Of a stretch of DNA of 64,000 nt, positions 1 through 8,981 are shown in pieces; position 1 is the stretch's first letter; the number at the start of each line of letters is the position of its first letter. Source of the DNA: Acidicapsa acidisoli. GTDB lineage: Bacteria; Acidobacteriota; Terriglobia; Terriglobales; Acidobacteriaceae. The position numbers were made by a program, and so were the translations under genes. The stretch spans positions 806,001 to 870,000 of the forward strand of contig NZ_JAGSYI010000002.1 of assembly GCF_025685625.1 (NCBI RefSeq), in the 5' to 3' direction. Below the pieces are notes generated by a model. It did no database searches, was not told where the DNA came from, and saw only the letters and a program-made list of their open reading frames with translations.

Positions 1-1639
1 CGTGGTGAAGCTGGGGCAGGACACGCTTGCGACTGTCTCGAAAGATCTTCAGGTTGCGGCATGGCTGACCGAAGCGCTGCTCCAGACCGAGCGATTCGAA
101 GGCCTTCGGCAAGGTCTTGAACTGACCCATAAACTGATGATCGAGTTCTGGGAGACGGTTTACCCGATCATCGAGGATGGGGATCGTGAACTGCGTGCCG
201 TTCCGCTTGCCTGGATTGGCTCAAAGCTCGACTTTCCTCTGCGCTCGACCCCGATTTGTGGAGCTGGCTACTCCTGGTTCGTTTACAAGGAATCCCGGGT
301 TGTTGGTTACGAAGACCAGGCCAAGACCGACAAGGACAAGAAGACCCGGTCTACGATGCTGGCCAACGGCAAGATTGCTCCGGAGGTTTTTGACAAAGCC
401 TTCGCGGAAACGCCCAAGGCTTTTTATCTGAAAGCGGAAAAGGACCTTGACGCCTGCATTGAGGCGCTTGCCAATCTCGATAAATACTGCGACGAGATGT
501 TCGAGGACGACGCGCCGGCCTTTGGCACCCTGAAGACGGGACTTACGGAAGTCCGCCATACGATTCATCAGTTACTGGAAAAGAAGCGCGAGAAGGAACC
601 GGATCCGGTCGAAGTCGAGTCCGTTGCTGAAGTTGCTTTAGAAGACACGCCCGCTGAGGAAGGGGACGCCGCTGCGGCTGCTTCGACTCGCGGTTTCGCA
701 GGCTCCTTTGTGGCCGAACCTGCGGACCGTCGTCAGGCCGTGGCGAGCATTGCAGGCGCCGCGGCTTTTCTGCGCAAGCGAGAGCCATTCAGTCCGGCTC
801 CTTACCTGTTGCTGCGCGCGCTTCGCTGGGGCGAACTCAGAACAGCTACGCGCCTCGGAGAAAGCAATCTGCTCGAGGCTCCGCCGACGGAGTTACGCCA
901 GCAGATCAAGCGGCTTGCGCTGAACAAAAAATGGAGCGAGTTGCTGGAGGCGGGCGAACAGGCGATGGCGCTGCCGGGCAGCCGGGCGTGGCTCGACTTG
1001 CAGCGGCTTTCTGTCGCTGCCTGCACGGCCCTCGGAGCCGATTATCAGCCGATCGCGACTGCAATCCAGTCCGAACTTCGTGCCCTGTTAAACGATTTGC
1101 CCGAACTGCTCGATGTCACTCTGATGGACGACACACCCGCCGCGAATCAAGAGACCAAAGCCTGGCTGAGGGGTCTGCAAACGCCCACACCGTTGCCCCC
1201 GTCCGAAGAAGATGCGGCGCCGGAAGAGGCTCCTGCCGAAACCAATGGAACGCCCACCTGGCTTGCGCCCTCGGTCGATGCCTACATGCTCGCGAAGGAT
1301 GCGCTCGCCGCTGGCCAGGAAGAGAAAGCCTTTGCCATCATGCGCGCCGAGGTGGGCCGGCAGCGTTCAGGGCGAAGGCGTTTCCGGCGCACCATGCAGA
1401 TGATCGAGCTGGCCATTGCCGCCGGCAAGGACGGAATCGCGCAGCCCCTCCTGGAAGACATCGCGGCGACAATCGAAACCCACAAACTGGATGCATGGGA
1501 AGATCCCGATCAAGTGGCAAGCGATCTGCTCAAGTTGATGCGCTACAGCAAGAAGATTCAAGGCAGCTCCAGCGACAAGCAAAAGCTCTTTGAACGTATC
1601 TGCCGCCTTGACCCCGTCCAGGCGTTGAACGCGGGGTAA
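1..1639 (+). CDS. tssA: TssA, type VI secretion baseplate/sheath cap protein (5' truncated)
   Basis: TssA (ImpA family) organises baseplate and sheath-tail assembly of the type VI secretion system in the cytoplasm. The visible protein is about 545 residues. It begins inside the ImpA N-terminal domain, at the SKDLQVAAWLTEALL segment, which normally follows some 50 further residues. The GTG at position 2 is therefore probably internal and the real start lies before the window. A low-complexity acidic, Ala/Glu-rich linker (about residues 200-240) joins the N-terminal domain to a helical C-terminal part. The stop lies 3 bases before tssE, so the genes form one operon. Identification rests on the N-terminal motif and on tssE-tssF-tssG-tssH following directly. 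Confidence 0.85.
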   Translation, partial: VVKLGQDTLATVSKDLQVAAWLTEALLQTERFEGLRQGLELTHKLMIEFWETVYPIIEDGDRELRAVPLAWIGSKLDFPLRSTPICGAGYSWFVYKESRVVGYEDQAKTDKDKKTRSTMLANGKIAPEVFDKAFAETPKAFYLKAEKDLDACIEALANLDKYCDEMFEDDAPAFGTLKTGLTEVRHTIHQLLEKKREKEPDPVEVESVAEVALEDTPAEEGDAAAAASTRGFAGSFVAEPADRRQAVASIAGAAAFLRKREPFSPAPYLLLRALRWGELRTATRLGESNLLEAPPTELRQQIKRLALNKKWSELLEAGEQAMALPGSRAWLDLQRLSVAACTALGADYQPIATAIQSELRALLNDLPELLDVTLMDDTPAANQETKAWLRGLQTPTPLPPSEEDAAPEEAPAETNGTPTWLAPSVDAYMLAKDALAAGQEEKAFAIMRAEVGRQRSGRRRFRRTMQMIELAIAAGKDGIAQPLLEDIAATIETHKLDAWEDPDQVASDLLKLMRYSKKIQGSSSDKQKLFERICRLDPVQALNAG

Positions 1640-1642
1640 ACG

Positions 1643-2146
1643 ATGGCCAGGAGCCTTGGCGAAACAACGATTACCGTCTCCGTTCTGGATCGGCTTATCG
1701 ATCTTGAGCCGGAAAACCGGATGGAGAATCCGCTGAGCCGTTCCCAGTCCGTGCGTCTTCTCAAGAGCGCCGTACGCCGAGATCTGGAATGGCTATTGAA
1801 CTCGCGTCGCATCTGCGACCCTCCCAACGAAGCGCTGAAGGAAGTGAATCGCTCCGCCTATGTGTACGGGCTGCCAGATCTCTCATCGCTGACCATGGCT
1901 TCGACGGGAGATCGGAACCGGCTCGTGAAGCAGATTCTAGCCACCATCAACCTATTTGAACCGCGCCTTTCGAATGTACGTCTCGTGATGGTTGAGACCC
2001 CTGATGCGGCCAAGAAAGACGTGCGTTTGCGTATTGAAGCGATGCTGCGGATGGACCCTGTGCCGGAGCCGGTGTCCTTTGACACGGTCATCGAATTGAA
2101 GAGCGGCAATTGCCATCTCACCGGAAGCGACGATGGGGGGCGATGA
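1643..2146 (+). CDS. tssE: TssE, gp25-like T6SS baseplate wedge protein
   Basis: TssE is the homologue of phage T4 gp25 and links the baseplate to the contractile sheath. The 167-residue protein shows the family pattern: an N-terminal segment with SVLDRLIDLEPE, then SRSQSVRLLKSAVRRDLEWLL with the arginine-rich helix, and the YGLPDLSSL stretch typical of GPW/gp25 domains. Its length is normal for TssE. It starts three bases after tssA, and its TGA overlaps the ATG of tssF, suggesting translational coupling. Family assignment is firm from sequence and context. Confidence 0.9.
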   Translation: MARSLGETTITVSVLDRLIDLEPENRMENPLSRSQSVRLLKSAVRRDLEWLLNSRRICDPPNEALKEVNRSAYVYGLPDLSSLTMASTGDRNRLVKQILATINLFEPRLSNVRLVMVETPDAAKKDVRLRIEAMLRMDPVPEPVSFDTVIELKSGNCHLTGSDDGGR

Positions 2147-3987
2147 TGCGCGATGATCTGCTGCTTTACTACGAGCGGGAATTGGACTATCTGCGCAAAT
2201 CGGCGGCGCAGTTTGCGGAGAAGCACCCCAAAGTCGCCTCGCGCCTGGTGCTTGAACCGACCAAGTGCGAAGACCCGCACGTCGAGCGGCTCCTCGAAGC
2301 ATTCGCCTTTCTTACGGCACGCGTGCACCTCAAGATGGAGGACGAGTTTCCGGAAATTACCGAGGCGCTGCTGACGGTCGTCTATCCGCAACTGGTGCGT
2401 CCGATTCCGTCCATGTCGGTGGTTGAGTTTCAACTCGATCCGGACAAGGGAAAGCTCACCAGCGGCATGAAGATCGAGCGTAACTCGCCTCTCTATTCAA
2501 AGCCCATCGGCGGCGTCCCCTGCACCTTTCGCACTTGCTATGACACGACACTCTGGCCGCTTACGGTCGCTGCGGCGGAATTGAGCGCGCCCAGCCGGTT
2601 GAAGCCCGCAGTGAAGACAAATGACTCGGCGTGGGCCATCCGGCTTGAACTTCGCTGCGCCCGCGATGTGACTTTTCCCGCGCTCAAGCCGGACAAGCTG
2701 CGCTTCTACCTGGACGGCGAGAGCGGCTTGGTCAACATACTGTACGAACTGCTTTTCAGCCGTCTCAATCGCATCATGATTCGTGATCTGACGGCGGGTT
2801 CGCGGCTGGCGCCAGTAACTTTGCCGGCTTCAGCCCTGAGCGCGGTCGGATTCGGTCCCGACGAAGGTATAGTTCCCTACCCTTCCTCCTCGTTCGCTGG
2901 ACACAGGCTGCTGATGGAGTACTTCGCGTTTCCTGAGAAGTTCTTTTTCATCGACTTATCCGGCCTCGAAGCCGTCGGCGAATCAGGTTTCAAGGACGCA
3001 ATCGAGATCATCTTCCTCATCTCGGAAGTGGAAGGGGAGGGCCGCGTTCAGCGCCTGGAGTTGGAACTCTCCAAAAAGACCTTCCGGCTTGGATGCTCTC
3101 CGGTGGTCAACCTCTTTCCGCAGGTCGCCGAGCCGATCCAGTTGAATCAGCGCAAATACGAGTACCAGATTGTGCCTGACGTGCGAAGGCCTTATTCGAT
3201 GGAGGTCTACTCGATCGACGAAGTCGGGGCCATCAATTCGAGCAACCAGAAGATTTCAACTTACGAACCGTTTTACTCGCTGCGGCATGCTGCGCGGAAA
3301 GAAGACCGGCCCTGCTTCTGGCTGGCTCGGCGGCGTCCTTCGGCTCGGCCAAACGACGATGGCACGGAGGTTTCGCTGTCGCTCGTAGATCTCTCGACTG
3401 CCACGGTCGATCCCGACGCTACCGTGCTTTCCGTCCGCACCACATGCACCAACCGCGATCTGCCGTCGCGCCTGCCCTTTGGCAATCAGGACAGCGACTT
3501 TGAGATGGAAGGGGCTGTGGCGATGCGGCGTATCGTGGCTTTGCGCAAGCCGACTGCGCCGGTTCGCCCCGCGCTGGGTAAAAGCACGTTGTGGCGGCTT
3601 GTCTCACATCTTTCATTGAATTATCTGTCGCTTGTCGAGGAAGGCAAGACCGCGCTCCAGGAGATTCTGCGGCTTTATGACGTGGGCCGCACGGCGTACT
3701 CGCAGAACGTGATTCAGAGCATTCTCCAGATCCGCAGCAAGCCGCATTTCACGCGCCTGATCTCCGAGCAGGGAGTCAGCTTTGCACGCGGTATACGCAT
3801 TGAAATGGAGATCGACGAAGACCAGTTCACGGGTGGTGGCGCGTTTCTCTTCGCCAGCGTACTGGAACGGTTCTTTGGCATGAGCGCCTCGTTGAACAGC
3901 TTCACGCAGTTGAGTGTTACCACTCCTCAGCGAAAGGAGGGCCTCCACGAATGGGAACCGAGAGCGGGACGGAAGCTGCTGATCTGA
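2143..3987 (+). CDS. tssF: TssF, T6SS baseplate wedge protein
   Basis: TssF (VasA/ImpG family) forms the baseplate wedge with TssG, TssE and TssK. It has the family N-terminus, LLLYYERELDYLRKSAAQFAE then HPKVASRLVLE, and the DPHVERLLEAFAFLTARV segment. At about 614 residues it is of usual length. The start is placed at ATG 2143, which overlaps the tssE stop, with a second ATG at 2146 equally possible. A G-rich stretch just upstream serves as ribosome binding site. The TTG at 2110 would add eleven non-conserved residues. The 3' end overlaps tssG by 37 bases. Confidence 0.92.
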   Translation: MMRDDLLLYYERELDYLRKSAAQFAEKHPKVASRLVLEPTKCEDPHVERLLEAFAFLTARVHLKMEDEFPEITEALLTVVYPQLVRPIPSMSVVEFQLDPDKGKLTSGMKIERNSPLYSKPIGGVPCTFRTCYDTTLWPLTVAAAELSAPSRLKPAVKTNDSAWAIRLELRCARDVTFPALKPDKLRFYLDGESGLVNILYELLFSRLNRIMIRDLTAGSRLAPVTLPASALSAVGFGPDEGIVPYPSSSFAGHRLLMEYFAFPEKFFFIDLSGLEAVGESGFKDAIEIIFLISEVEGEGRVQRLELELSKKTFRLGCSPVVNLFPQVAEPIQLNQRKYEYQIVPDVRRPYSMEVYSIDEVGAINSSNQKISTYEPFYSLRHAARKEDRPCFWLARRRPSARPNDDGTEVSLSLVDLSTATVDPDATVLSVRTTCTNRDLPSRLPFGNQDSDFEMEGAVAMRRIVALRKPTAPVRPALGKSTLWRLVSHLSLNYLSLVEEGKTALQEILRLYDVGRTAYSQNVIQSILQIRSKPHFTRLISEQGVSFARGIRIEMEIDEDQFTGGGAFLFASVLERFFGMSASLNSFTQLSVTTPQRKEGLHEWEPRAGRKLLI

Positions 3988-5102
3988 TCGATCCTGATGA
4001 TCCAAATAACCCGGTCAATGAACTTGATTCAATCGACGAGATGGATTCGCTTGATCAATTTGACAAAGCGGACCAGGCAACTCCGGGCGCATCCATGAAC
4101 CGGATGAATTCTCTCCTGGGCGAAGAACTGGTCGAGGATGCGCACTCCTTCGAGTTCTTTCAAGCCGTTTCGCTGCTGCAACGGCTCCGCGCGGATATGC
4201 GTCCGGTCGGAGGCTTCTCCAGCCCTGAGAACGAGGTTGTGCGGTTCCAGGTCAACCAGCGGCTCGGCTTTCCGGCAAGCGAAATACAGAAGCTCGAATT
4301 GAAGGACGACGCACCCGCAGAGATGACGGTCAATTTCATGGGGCTGACCGGTCCGCAGGGGGTGCTTCCCTACACCTACAGCGAGTTGATCCTGGAACGC
4401 GCGCGGGCCAAAGACTACAGCCTCGCGGCATTCCTGGATATATTCAATCATCGCGCCATTTCGCTCTTTTACCGGGCATGGCAAAAATCCCGCTTCCCGG
4501 TGACTTACTCCTCGGGCAAGCACGATCTTTTCAGCCACTATCTACTCGATCTCGTCGGACTGGGCACAACCGGGTTGCGCGACCGACAGGAGATTGACGA
4601 CGAGGCGCTGCTGCACTACGTTGGCTTGATCGCCATGCAGTCGAGATCCGCTACGGCCCTGGAGCAGGTCCTCGCGGACTACTTTGAGGTGCCAGTCGAG
4701 ATTCAGCAATTCACGGGGGCATGGTACGGCCTCGATCGCTCCACGCAATGCATGATGCGGGACGAGGAGTCGCCATCAAGCGAGGTTGGTTCCGGCGCAG
4801 TCGTTGGCGACGCCATCTGGGATCGTCAGGGGCGAGTACGCATACGTATCGGTCCGCTCGATATGGATCGCTACAACGACTTTTTACCCCAGGGCAGCGC
4901 GTACGACTCGCTTCGCGCCATCACTCGCTTTTTCAGTAATCAAGCCATTGACTTCGAGGTGCAACTGGTGCTGGATCGCAGCCAGGTGCCCGCGATTGAA
5001 CTCGATCTGGACTCGAGCAAACCAGCGAGGCTGGGCTGGGTGTCCTGGGCGAAAACTATTCCGCTGAATGCCGATCCGGACGATACAATTCTGTCTCTCT
5101 AA
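3951..5102 (+). CDS. tssG: TssG, T6SS baseplate wedge protein with acidic N-terminal extension
   Basis: TssG (ImpH/VasB family) pairs with TssF in the baseplate wedge. The conserved part begins near residue 50 (LLGEELVEDAHSFEFFQAV, the usual FDFFQAV-type opening) and continues with the FMGLTGPQGVLPYTYSELI motif. The first 45 residues are an unusual Asp/Glu/Asn-rich extension. The start at 3951 lies inside tssF but is preceded by a very good AAAGGAGG site at 3934-3941. That supports the long form, although internal ATGs cannot be excluded. The stop is ten bases before tssH. Confidence 0.9.
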   Translation: MGTESGTEAADLIDPDDPNNPVNELDSIDEMDSLDQFDKADQATPGASMNRMNSLLGEELVEDAHSFEFFQAVSLLQRLRADMRPVGGFSSPENEVVRFQVNQRLGFPASEIQKLELKDDAPAEMTVNFMGLTGPQGVLPYTYSELILERARAKDYSLAAFLDIFNHRAISLFYRAWQKSRFPVTYSSGKHDLFSHYLLDLVGLGTTGLRDRQEIDDEALLHYVGLIAMQSRSATALEQVLADYFEVPVEIQQFTGAWYGLDRSTQCMMRDEESPSSEVGSGAVVGDAIWDRQGRVRIRIGPLDMDRYNDFLPQGSAYDSLRAITRFFSNQAIDFEVQLVLDRSQVPAIELDLDSSKPARLGWVSWAKTIPLNADPDDTILSL

Positions 5103-5111
5103 GGGGGAACC

Positions 5112-7844
5112 ATGGGACTGAACCTGAAAGCACTGATTGCCAAATTGAACGACCCTTCGCGGGCTGCGCTGGAAGGCGCTGCCGGCCTGTGTCTTTCCCG
5201 CACCCACTACGACATCGAAGTTGAGCACTACCTGACCAAGCTGCTCGACTCGTCCTCGGGCGACTTCGCGGCAATCATCAAACACTTTGAGATCGACAAA
5301 TCAAGGCTCACTGCCGAACTGGCGCGTAGCATGGACAAGCTGAAGTCCGGCAACGCGCGCACTCCGGCTATCAGTCCCACCGTCCTAAAGATGCTGACCA
5401 CCGCGTGGACCATCGGCTCGATCGACTTCAACGCGGGCCAGGTCCGCACCGGGTTCACCATTCTCGCACTGGCCTCCGACGAGGAGCTTTCGCGACTGAT
5501 CCACGACGTGAGCAAGGAATTCCAGAAGATCAACGCCGAAGCGCTGCGCAAGGATCTGATGGGCATCGTAGCGCTCTCCAGCGAGACGACAACCAGCGGA
5601 GCAGCTATCGGCTCATCCGGGACAGGCGAAGGCGGCGCAAAGCCCATGGGCGGCAAGACGCCGAATCTCGACCAATACACGGTTGATCTGACAAGCAATG
5701 CCAAGCGCGGCAAAATCGACCCGGTGCTGGGCCGCGATGCGGAGATTCGTCAGGTCATCGACATCCTCACGCGACGCCGTCAGAACAACCCCATCCTCAC
5801 CGGCGAGGCGGGCGTAGGCAAAACGGCCGTCGTCGAAGGCTTTGCCATTCGAGTCGTGCAGGGCGATGTGCCTCCACCACTGAAAAACGTGAAAGTGCAT
5901 ACGCTTGACATGGCGCTTCTACAGGCCGGTGCAGGCGTCAAGGGCGAATTCGAGAACCGGCTCAAGGGATTGATCGAAGAGGTGAAAGCTTCTGCCACGC
6001 CGATTATTCTCTTCATCGACGAGGCTCACACCATGATCGGCGCAGGCGGTCAGGCGGGGCAGAACGACGCCGCCAACCTGCTTAAACCTGCGCTGGCCCG
6101 CGGCGAATTGCGCACTATCGCCGCAACCACGTGGTCAGAATATAAGAAGTATTTCGAGAAAGATGCCGCGCTGGCCCGCCGGTTCCAGGTCGTCAAGGTC
6201 GAAGAGCCAAGCGAGCATCAGTGCATGATCATGATGCGCGGACTGGTGGCGTCGCTGGAGAAGCACCACAATGTACGCATTCTGGATAGCGCGGTAGCTG
6301 CCAGCGTCCGGCTCTCGCATCGTTTCCTTGCGGGGCGCCAGTTGCCCGACAAGGCGGTAAGCATCCTCGACACGGCTTGCGCCCGGCTTTCGCTGGGCCA
6401 GAACGCCACGCCGCCAGCCATTGAGGACCTGACGCGAGTGATCGACGCGCTGGAAGTGCAGACGCGAATCCTCGAACGCGAAGAGATCGTCGGCGCGGAC
6501 CATCAGGAGAAACTGGCCGAGATTGCTGAACAGAAGCAGGCCGCAGAGGAAAAGCTGAAGGCATTGCAGGCCCGTTGGGACAAGGAGCGCGAGCTGGTCG
6601 CAAAGATTCGCGAATTGCGCGACAAGCTCGAAGCCGACCACGGCAAGAAGGCTTCTGCAACGCCTGCTGAAGCGACGCCGACGGACGACGCTGGAGAAAC
6701 AGCCCCGCAAGTAACGAAAGAGGCAGTAGCGGAGGCAACAACGGGGCCAGTATCAGAGGCTCCATCTCCCAGAGCGCAGTTGCAGGCCCTCGAAGCGGAA
6801 CTTGCCGCGCTGCAAGGAGAAACAGGGCTCATCCAGGTATGCGTTGACGCGCAGATTGTCGGCGAAGTGCTCTCGGCGTGGACGGGAATTCCCGCAGGCA
6901 AGATGCTCAAGGACGAGATCGCGACCATCCTCAGCCTTCAAGACCATCTCGGCAGACGCGTTATCGGCCAGCCCCATGCGATGGAAATCATCAGCCAGCG
7001 CGTCCAGACCTCGCGAGCCTCGCTCGACGATCCAAACAAGCCTGTGGGTGTCTTCATGCTCGTGGGCCCGAGCGGCGTAGGCAAGACCGAAACGGCCCTT
7101 GCGCTTTCCGACTTGCTATACGGCGGCGAACACAACCTGATCACCATCAACATGTCCGAATTTCAGGAACCGCACACTGTATCCACGTTGAAAGGCTCGC
7201 CTCCGGGATACGTGGGCTACGGCGAAGGCGGCGTACTTACCGAAGCCGTTCGCCGCAGGCCGTACTCCGTCGTGCTGCTCGATGAGGTCGAAAAGGCTCA
7301 TCCCGATGTGCTGGAGCTCTTCTTCCAGGTCTTCGACAAGGGCAATATGGAAGACGGCGAAGGCCGCTCCATCAACTTCAAGAACAACATCATTATCCTC
7401 ACGACCAACGCCTGCACGGACCAGTTGATGAAGCTGGTCGCCGACCCTGAGACCGCGCCCAGTCCGCGTGCGCTCATCGACACGCTGAAGCCAGAGCTGA
7501 ACAAGATCTTCAAGCCGGCATTTCTCGGTCGCATGGTCTTGATCCCGTATTATCCCGTGCGCGACGAAGCGCTCAAACAGATCATCCGGCTCAAGCTGGG
7601 CAAGATTCAACGCCGCATTCAGGAGAACCACAAAGTGAAGCTCTCCTACGACGACGCATTCCTCAACGAAGTAGCAAGCCGCTGCACCGAAGTCGAAAGC
7701 GGCGCAAGAAACGTGGATAATATCCTCACCAATTCTCTGCTGCCGGACATCTCACGCACGATACTGAGTGGCATGGCCGAAGGCGAGAAGATGAGCGCAA
7801 TTCACGTCAGCATCGGGGAAGATGGGTCGTTTGTTTATCAATGA
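5112..7844 (+). CDS. tssH: TssH/ClpV, AAA+ ATPase that disassembles the T6SS sheath
   Basis: ClpV unfolds contracted TssB/TssC sheath so its subunits can be reused. The 910-residue protein has a Clp-N domain (about 1-150), a first AAA+ module with Walker A GEAGVGKT (231-238) and Walker B ILFIDEAH (about 299-306), and a coiled-coil middle domain. A second module carries GPSGVGKTE and VVLLDEVEKAHP, and a ClpB-D2-type C-terminus follows. An Ala/Thr/Glu-rich insertion sits in the middle domain (about 515-560). A GGGGAA ribosome binding site precedes ATG 5112. Context with tssA-E-F-G separates it from housekeeping ClpB. Confidence 0.93.
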   Translation: MGLNLKALIAKLNDPSRAALEGAAGLCLSRTHYDIEVEHYLTKLLDSSSGDFAAIIKHFEIDKSRLTAELARSMDKLKSGNARTPAISPTVLKMLTTAWTIGSIDFNAGQVRTGFTILALASDEELSRLIHDVSKEFQKINAEALRKDLMGIVALSSETTTSGAAIGSSGTGEGGAKPMGGKTPNLDQYTVDLTSNAKRGKIDPVLGRDAEIRQVIDILTRRRQNNPILTGEAGVGKTAVVEGFAIRVVQGDVPPPLKNVKVHTLDMALLQAGAGVKGEFENRLKGLIEEVKASATPIILFIDEAHTMIGAGGQAGQNDAANLLKPALARGELRTIAATTWSEYKKYFEKDAALARRFQVVKVEEPSEHQCMIMMRGLVASLEKHHNVRILDSAVAASVRLSHRFLAGRQLPDKAVSILDTACARLSLGQNATPPAIEDLTRVIDALEVQTRILEREEIVGADHQEKLAEIAEQKQAAEEKLKALQARWDKERELVAKIRELRDKLEADHGKKASATPAEATPTDDAGETAPQVTKEAVAEATTGPVSEAPSPRAQLQALEAELAALQGETGLIQVCVDAQIVGEVLSAWTGIPAGKMLKDEIATILSLQDHLGRRVIGQPHAMEIISQRVQTSRASLDDPNKPVGVFMLVGPSGVGKTETALALSDLLYGGEHNLITINMSEFQEPHTVSTLKGSPPGYVGYGEGGVLTEAVRRRPYSVVLLDEVEKAHPDVLELFFQVFDKGNMEDGEGRSINFKNNIIILTTNACTDQLMKLVADPETAPSPRALIDTLKPELNKIFKPAFLGRMVLIPYYPVRDEALKQIIRLKLGKIQRRIQENHKVKLSYDDAFLNEVASRCTEVESGARNVDNILTNSLLPDISRTILSGMAEGEKMSAIHVSIGEDGSFVYQ

Positions 7845-7916
7845 TGCATCACCAGGATGCATCGCTTGGAGGAACAAGCGGATACCAGCAATTGAAGCTG
7901 CAAGAAACGAGAGGCC

Positions 7917-8594
7917 ATGGGCGGACATCGTAATCCCGGACCAACCGGAACCGGAACTGCCGGGAACGGTCATTCCGCCCATTCGGGCAACACGCACTCT
8001 CATTCCGGAGAACCTTCGTCTGGCCACAAGAAAAATCAGCATACGAAGCCACATCCAACTGGAACACCCGCTTCCGTCAAGCCGGTTCCGACTTCGAATC
8101 GTGTGAAACGGGTCGTAGTGGTCTTCAATGCAGATACTTCAACCGGAGAGGTTTTTGCGGTCGCTCCGGATGGCTCGATCCTTTTGAAAGGGGACGTAGT
8201 TGTCGGCGGGAAAGATTCGCCGACGCCAACCGGAACCTACCACGCCTTGCGTTGGGAATCGAATCATGTTTCCCAGAAGTACGGGTCTTATGCGAACACG
8301 CCCTGGGATCAGTCGCCGTTGGGCCTCAACGCATTCGGTCCCTTCCAACTGCATCTGAAGGAATTGGAAAGTAGGGGAATTTATCTTCATGGCACAATGG
8401 GCCCGTCCTGGAACCCATTCACGGCTCTGAATTCTCTGCTCAGTCCTACATCACATGGATGCGTCAGGATGTCGAATCGCACTGACATCGGCCTTCACGA
8501 TCTGATGCCCCATCCGGAAGGAATTGAAGTCAAGATCAGCACCGACAAGAATGACATCCCTACCGGTCAAGGGAAGCCTCAAGGAAATCCATGA
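7917..8594 (+). CDS. YkuD-type L,D-transpeptidase-fold protein, candidate T6SS effector
   Basis: The 225-residue protein ends in a YkuD-like catalytic domain (about 64-210). It has the TPTGTYHA strand near 103-110, YLHGT with His158, and the active-site signature SHGCVRMSN with His180, Cys182 and Arg184. Such domains make or break meso-diaminopimelate cross-links in peptidoglycan. The first 60 residues are Gly/His/Ser/Pro-rich and there is no signal peptide, so export by the general pathway is not expected. It lies between clpV and vgrG and its stop overlaps the start of a small membrane protein. The effector role (compare the Tlde1 family of Salmonella) is inferred from these facts. A GAGAGG site supports ATG 7917. 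Confidence 0.75.
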   Translation: MGGHRNPGPTGTGTAGNGHSAHSGNTHSHSGEPSSGHKKNQHTKPHPTGTPASVKPVPTSNRVKRVVVVFNADTSTGEVFAVAPDGSILLKGDVVVGGKDSPTPTGTYHALRWESNHVSQKYGSYANTPWDQSPLGLNAFGPFQLHLKELESRGIYLHGTMGPSWNPFTALNSLLSPTSHGCVRMSNRTDIGLHDLMPHPEGIEVKISTDKNDIPTGQGKPQGNP

Positions 8595-8899
8595 CCCGCG
8601 CCGTGCTCGTAGTTTTCGTGATTTGTCAGATCGCAGGAGAAGTAGCTACCTGGCTCAGTTCGGATCATTCGAGCACGGCGGGACCCTGGCTTTGGGTCAT
8701 CAGCGTAATATTTCTCTTGCCTGGAGATATCGCAGCGACCTGGTTGATTGAGAAGTTTCTGTGGAATTCTTCCTGGAATCTGCATCAGTTGCAATGGTTC
8801 AAGGCACCCTGCGAGATCGTCATCAACGCCCTGGTCTGGGCGCTCATTGCTGCGTGCTTCACCAGGATTGGCGGGAGATCAAAAAGGAAGAATGCTTAA
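8591..8899 (+). CDS. Small three-helix membrane protein, candidate immunity protein
   Basis: I recognise no named family. The 102-residue product has about three hydrophobic segments (residues 1-20, 31-52 and 75-95) and a basic tail ending GGRSKRKNA, as expected for a small inner-membrane protein. Its ATG overlaps the TGA of the YkuD-domain gene (ATGA), so the two are translationally coupled. In T6SS loci this arrangement is typical of an immunity gene. A periplasm-acting cell-wall enzyme would need a membrane or periplasmic inhibitor. The immunity role is inference from position and topology only. Confidence 0.6.
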   Translation: MTRAVLVVFVICQIAGEVATWLSSDHSSTAGPWLWVISVIFLLPGDIAATWLIEKFLWNSSWNLHQLQWFKAPCEIVINALVWALIAACFTRIGGRSKRKNA

Positions 8900-8981
8900 C
8901 GGATGCAGAGAATACACGCGGATTGACACGCCTGCCGGACACTCTGTAATCACGACAGCCAGGAAGGTTTGAATTCAGCTT

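Noticed and set aside
931-1593. A 220-codon frame inside tssA
   Set aside because: It lies in another frame of a well-supported TssA coding region and has Arg/Gly/Ala-rich shadow composition.
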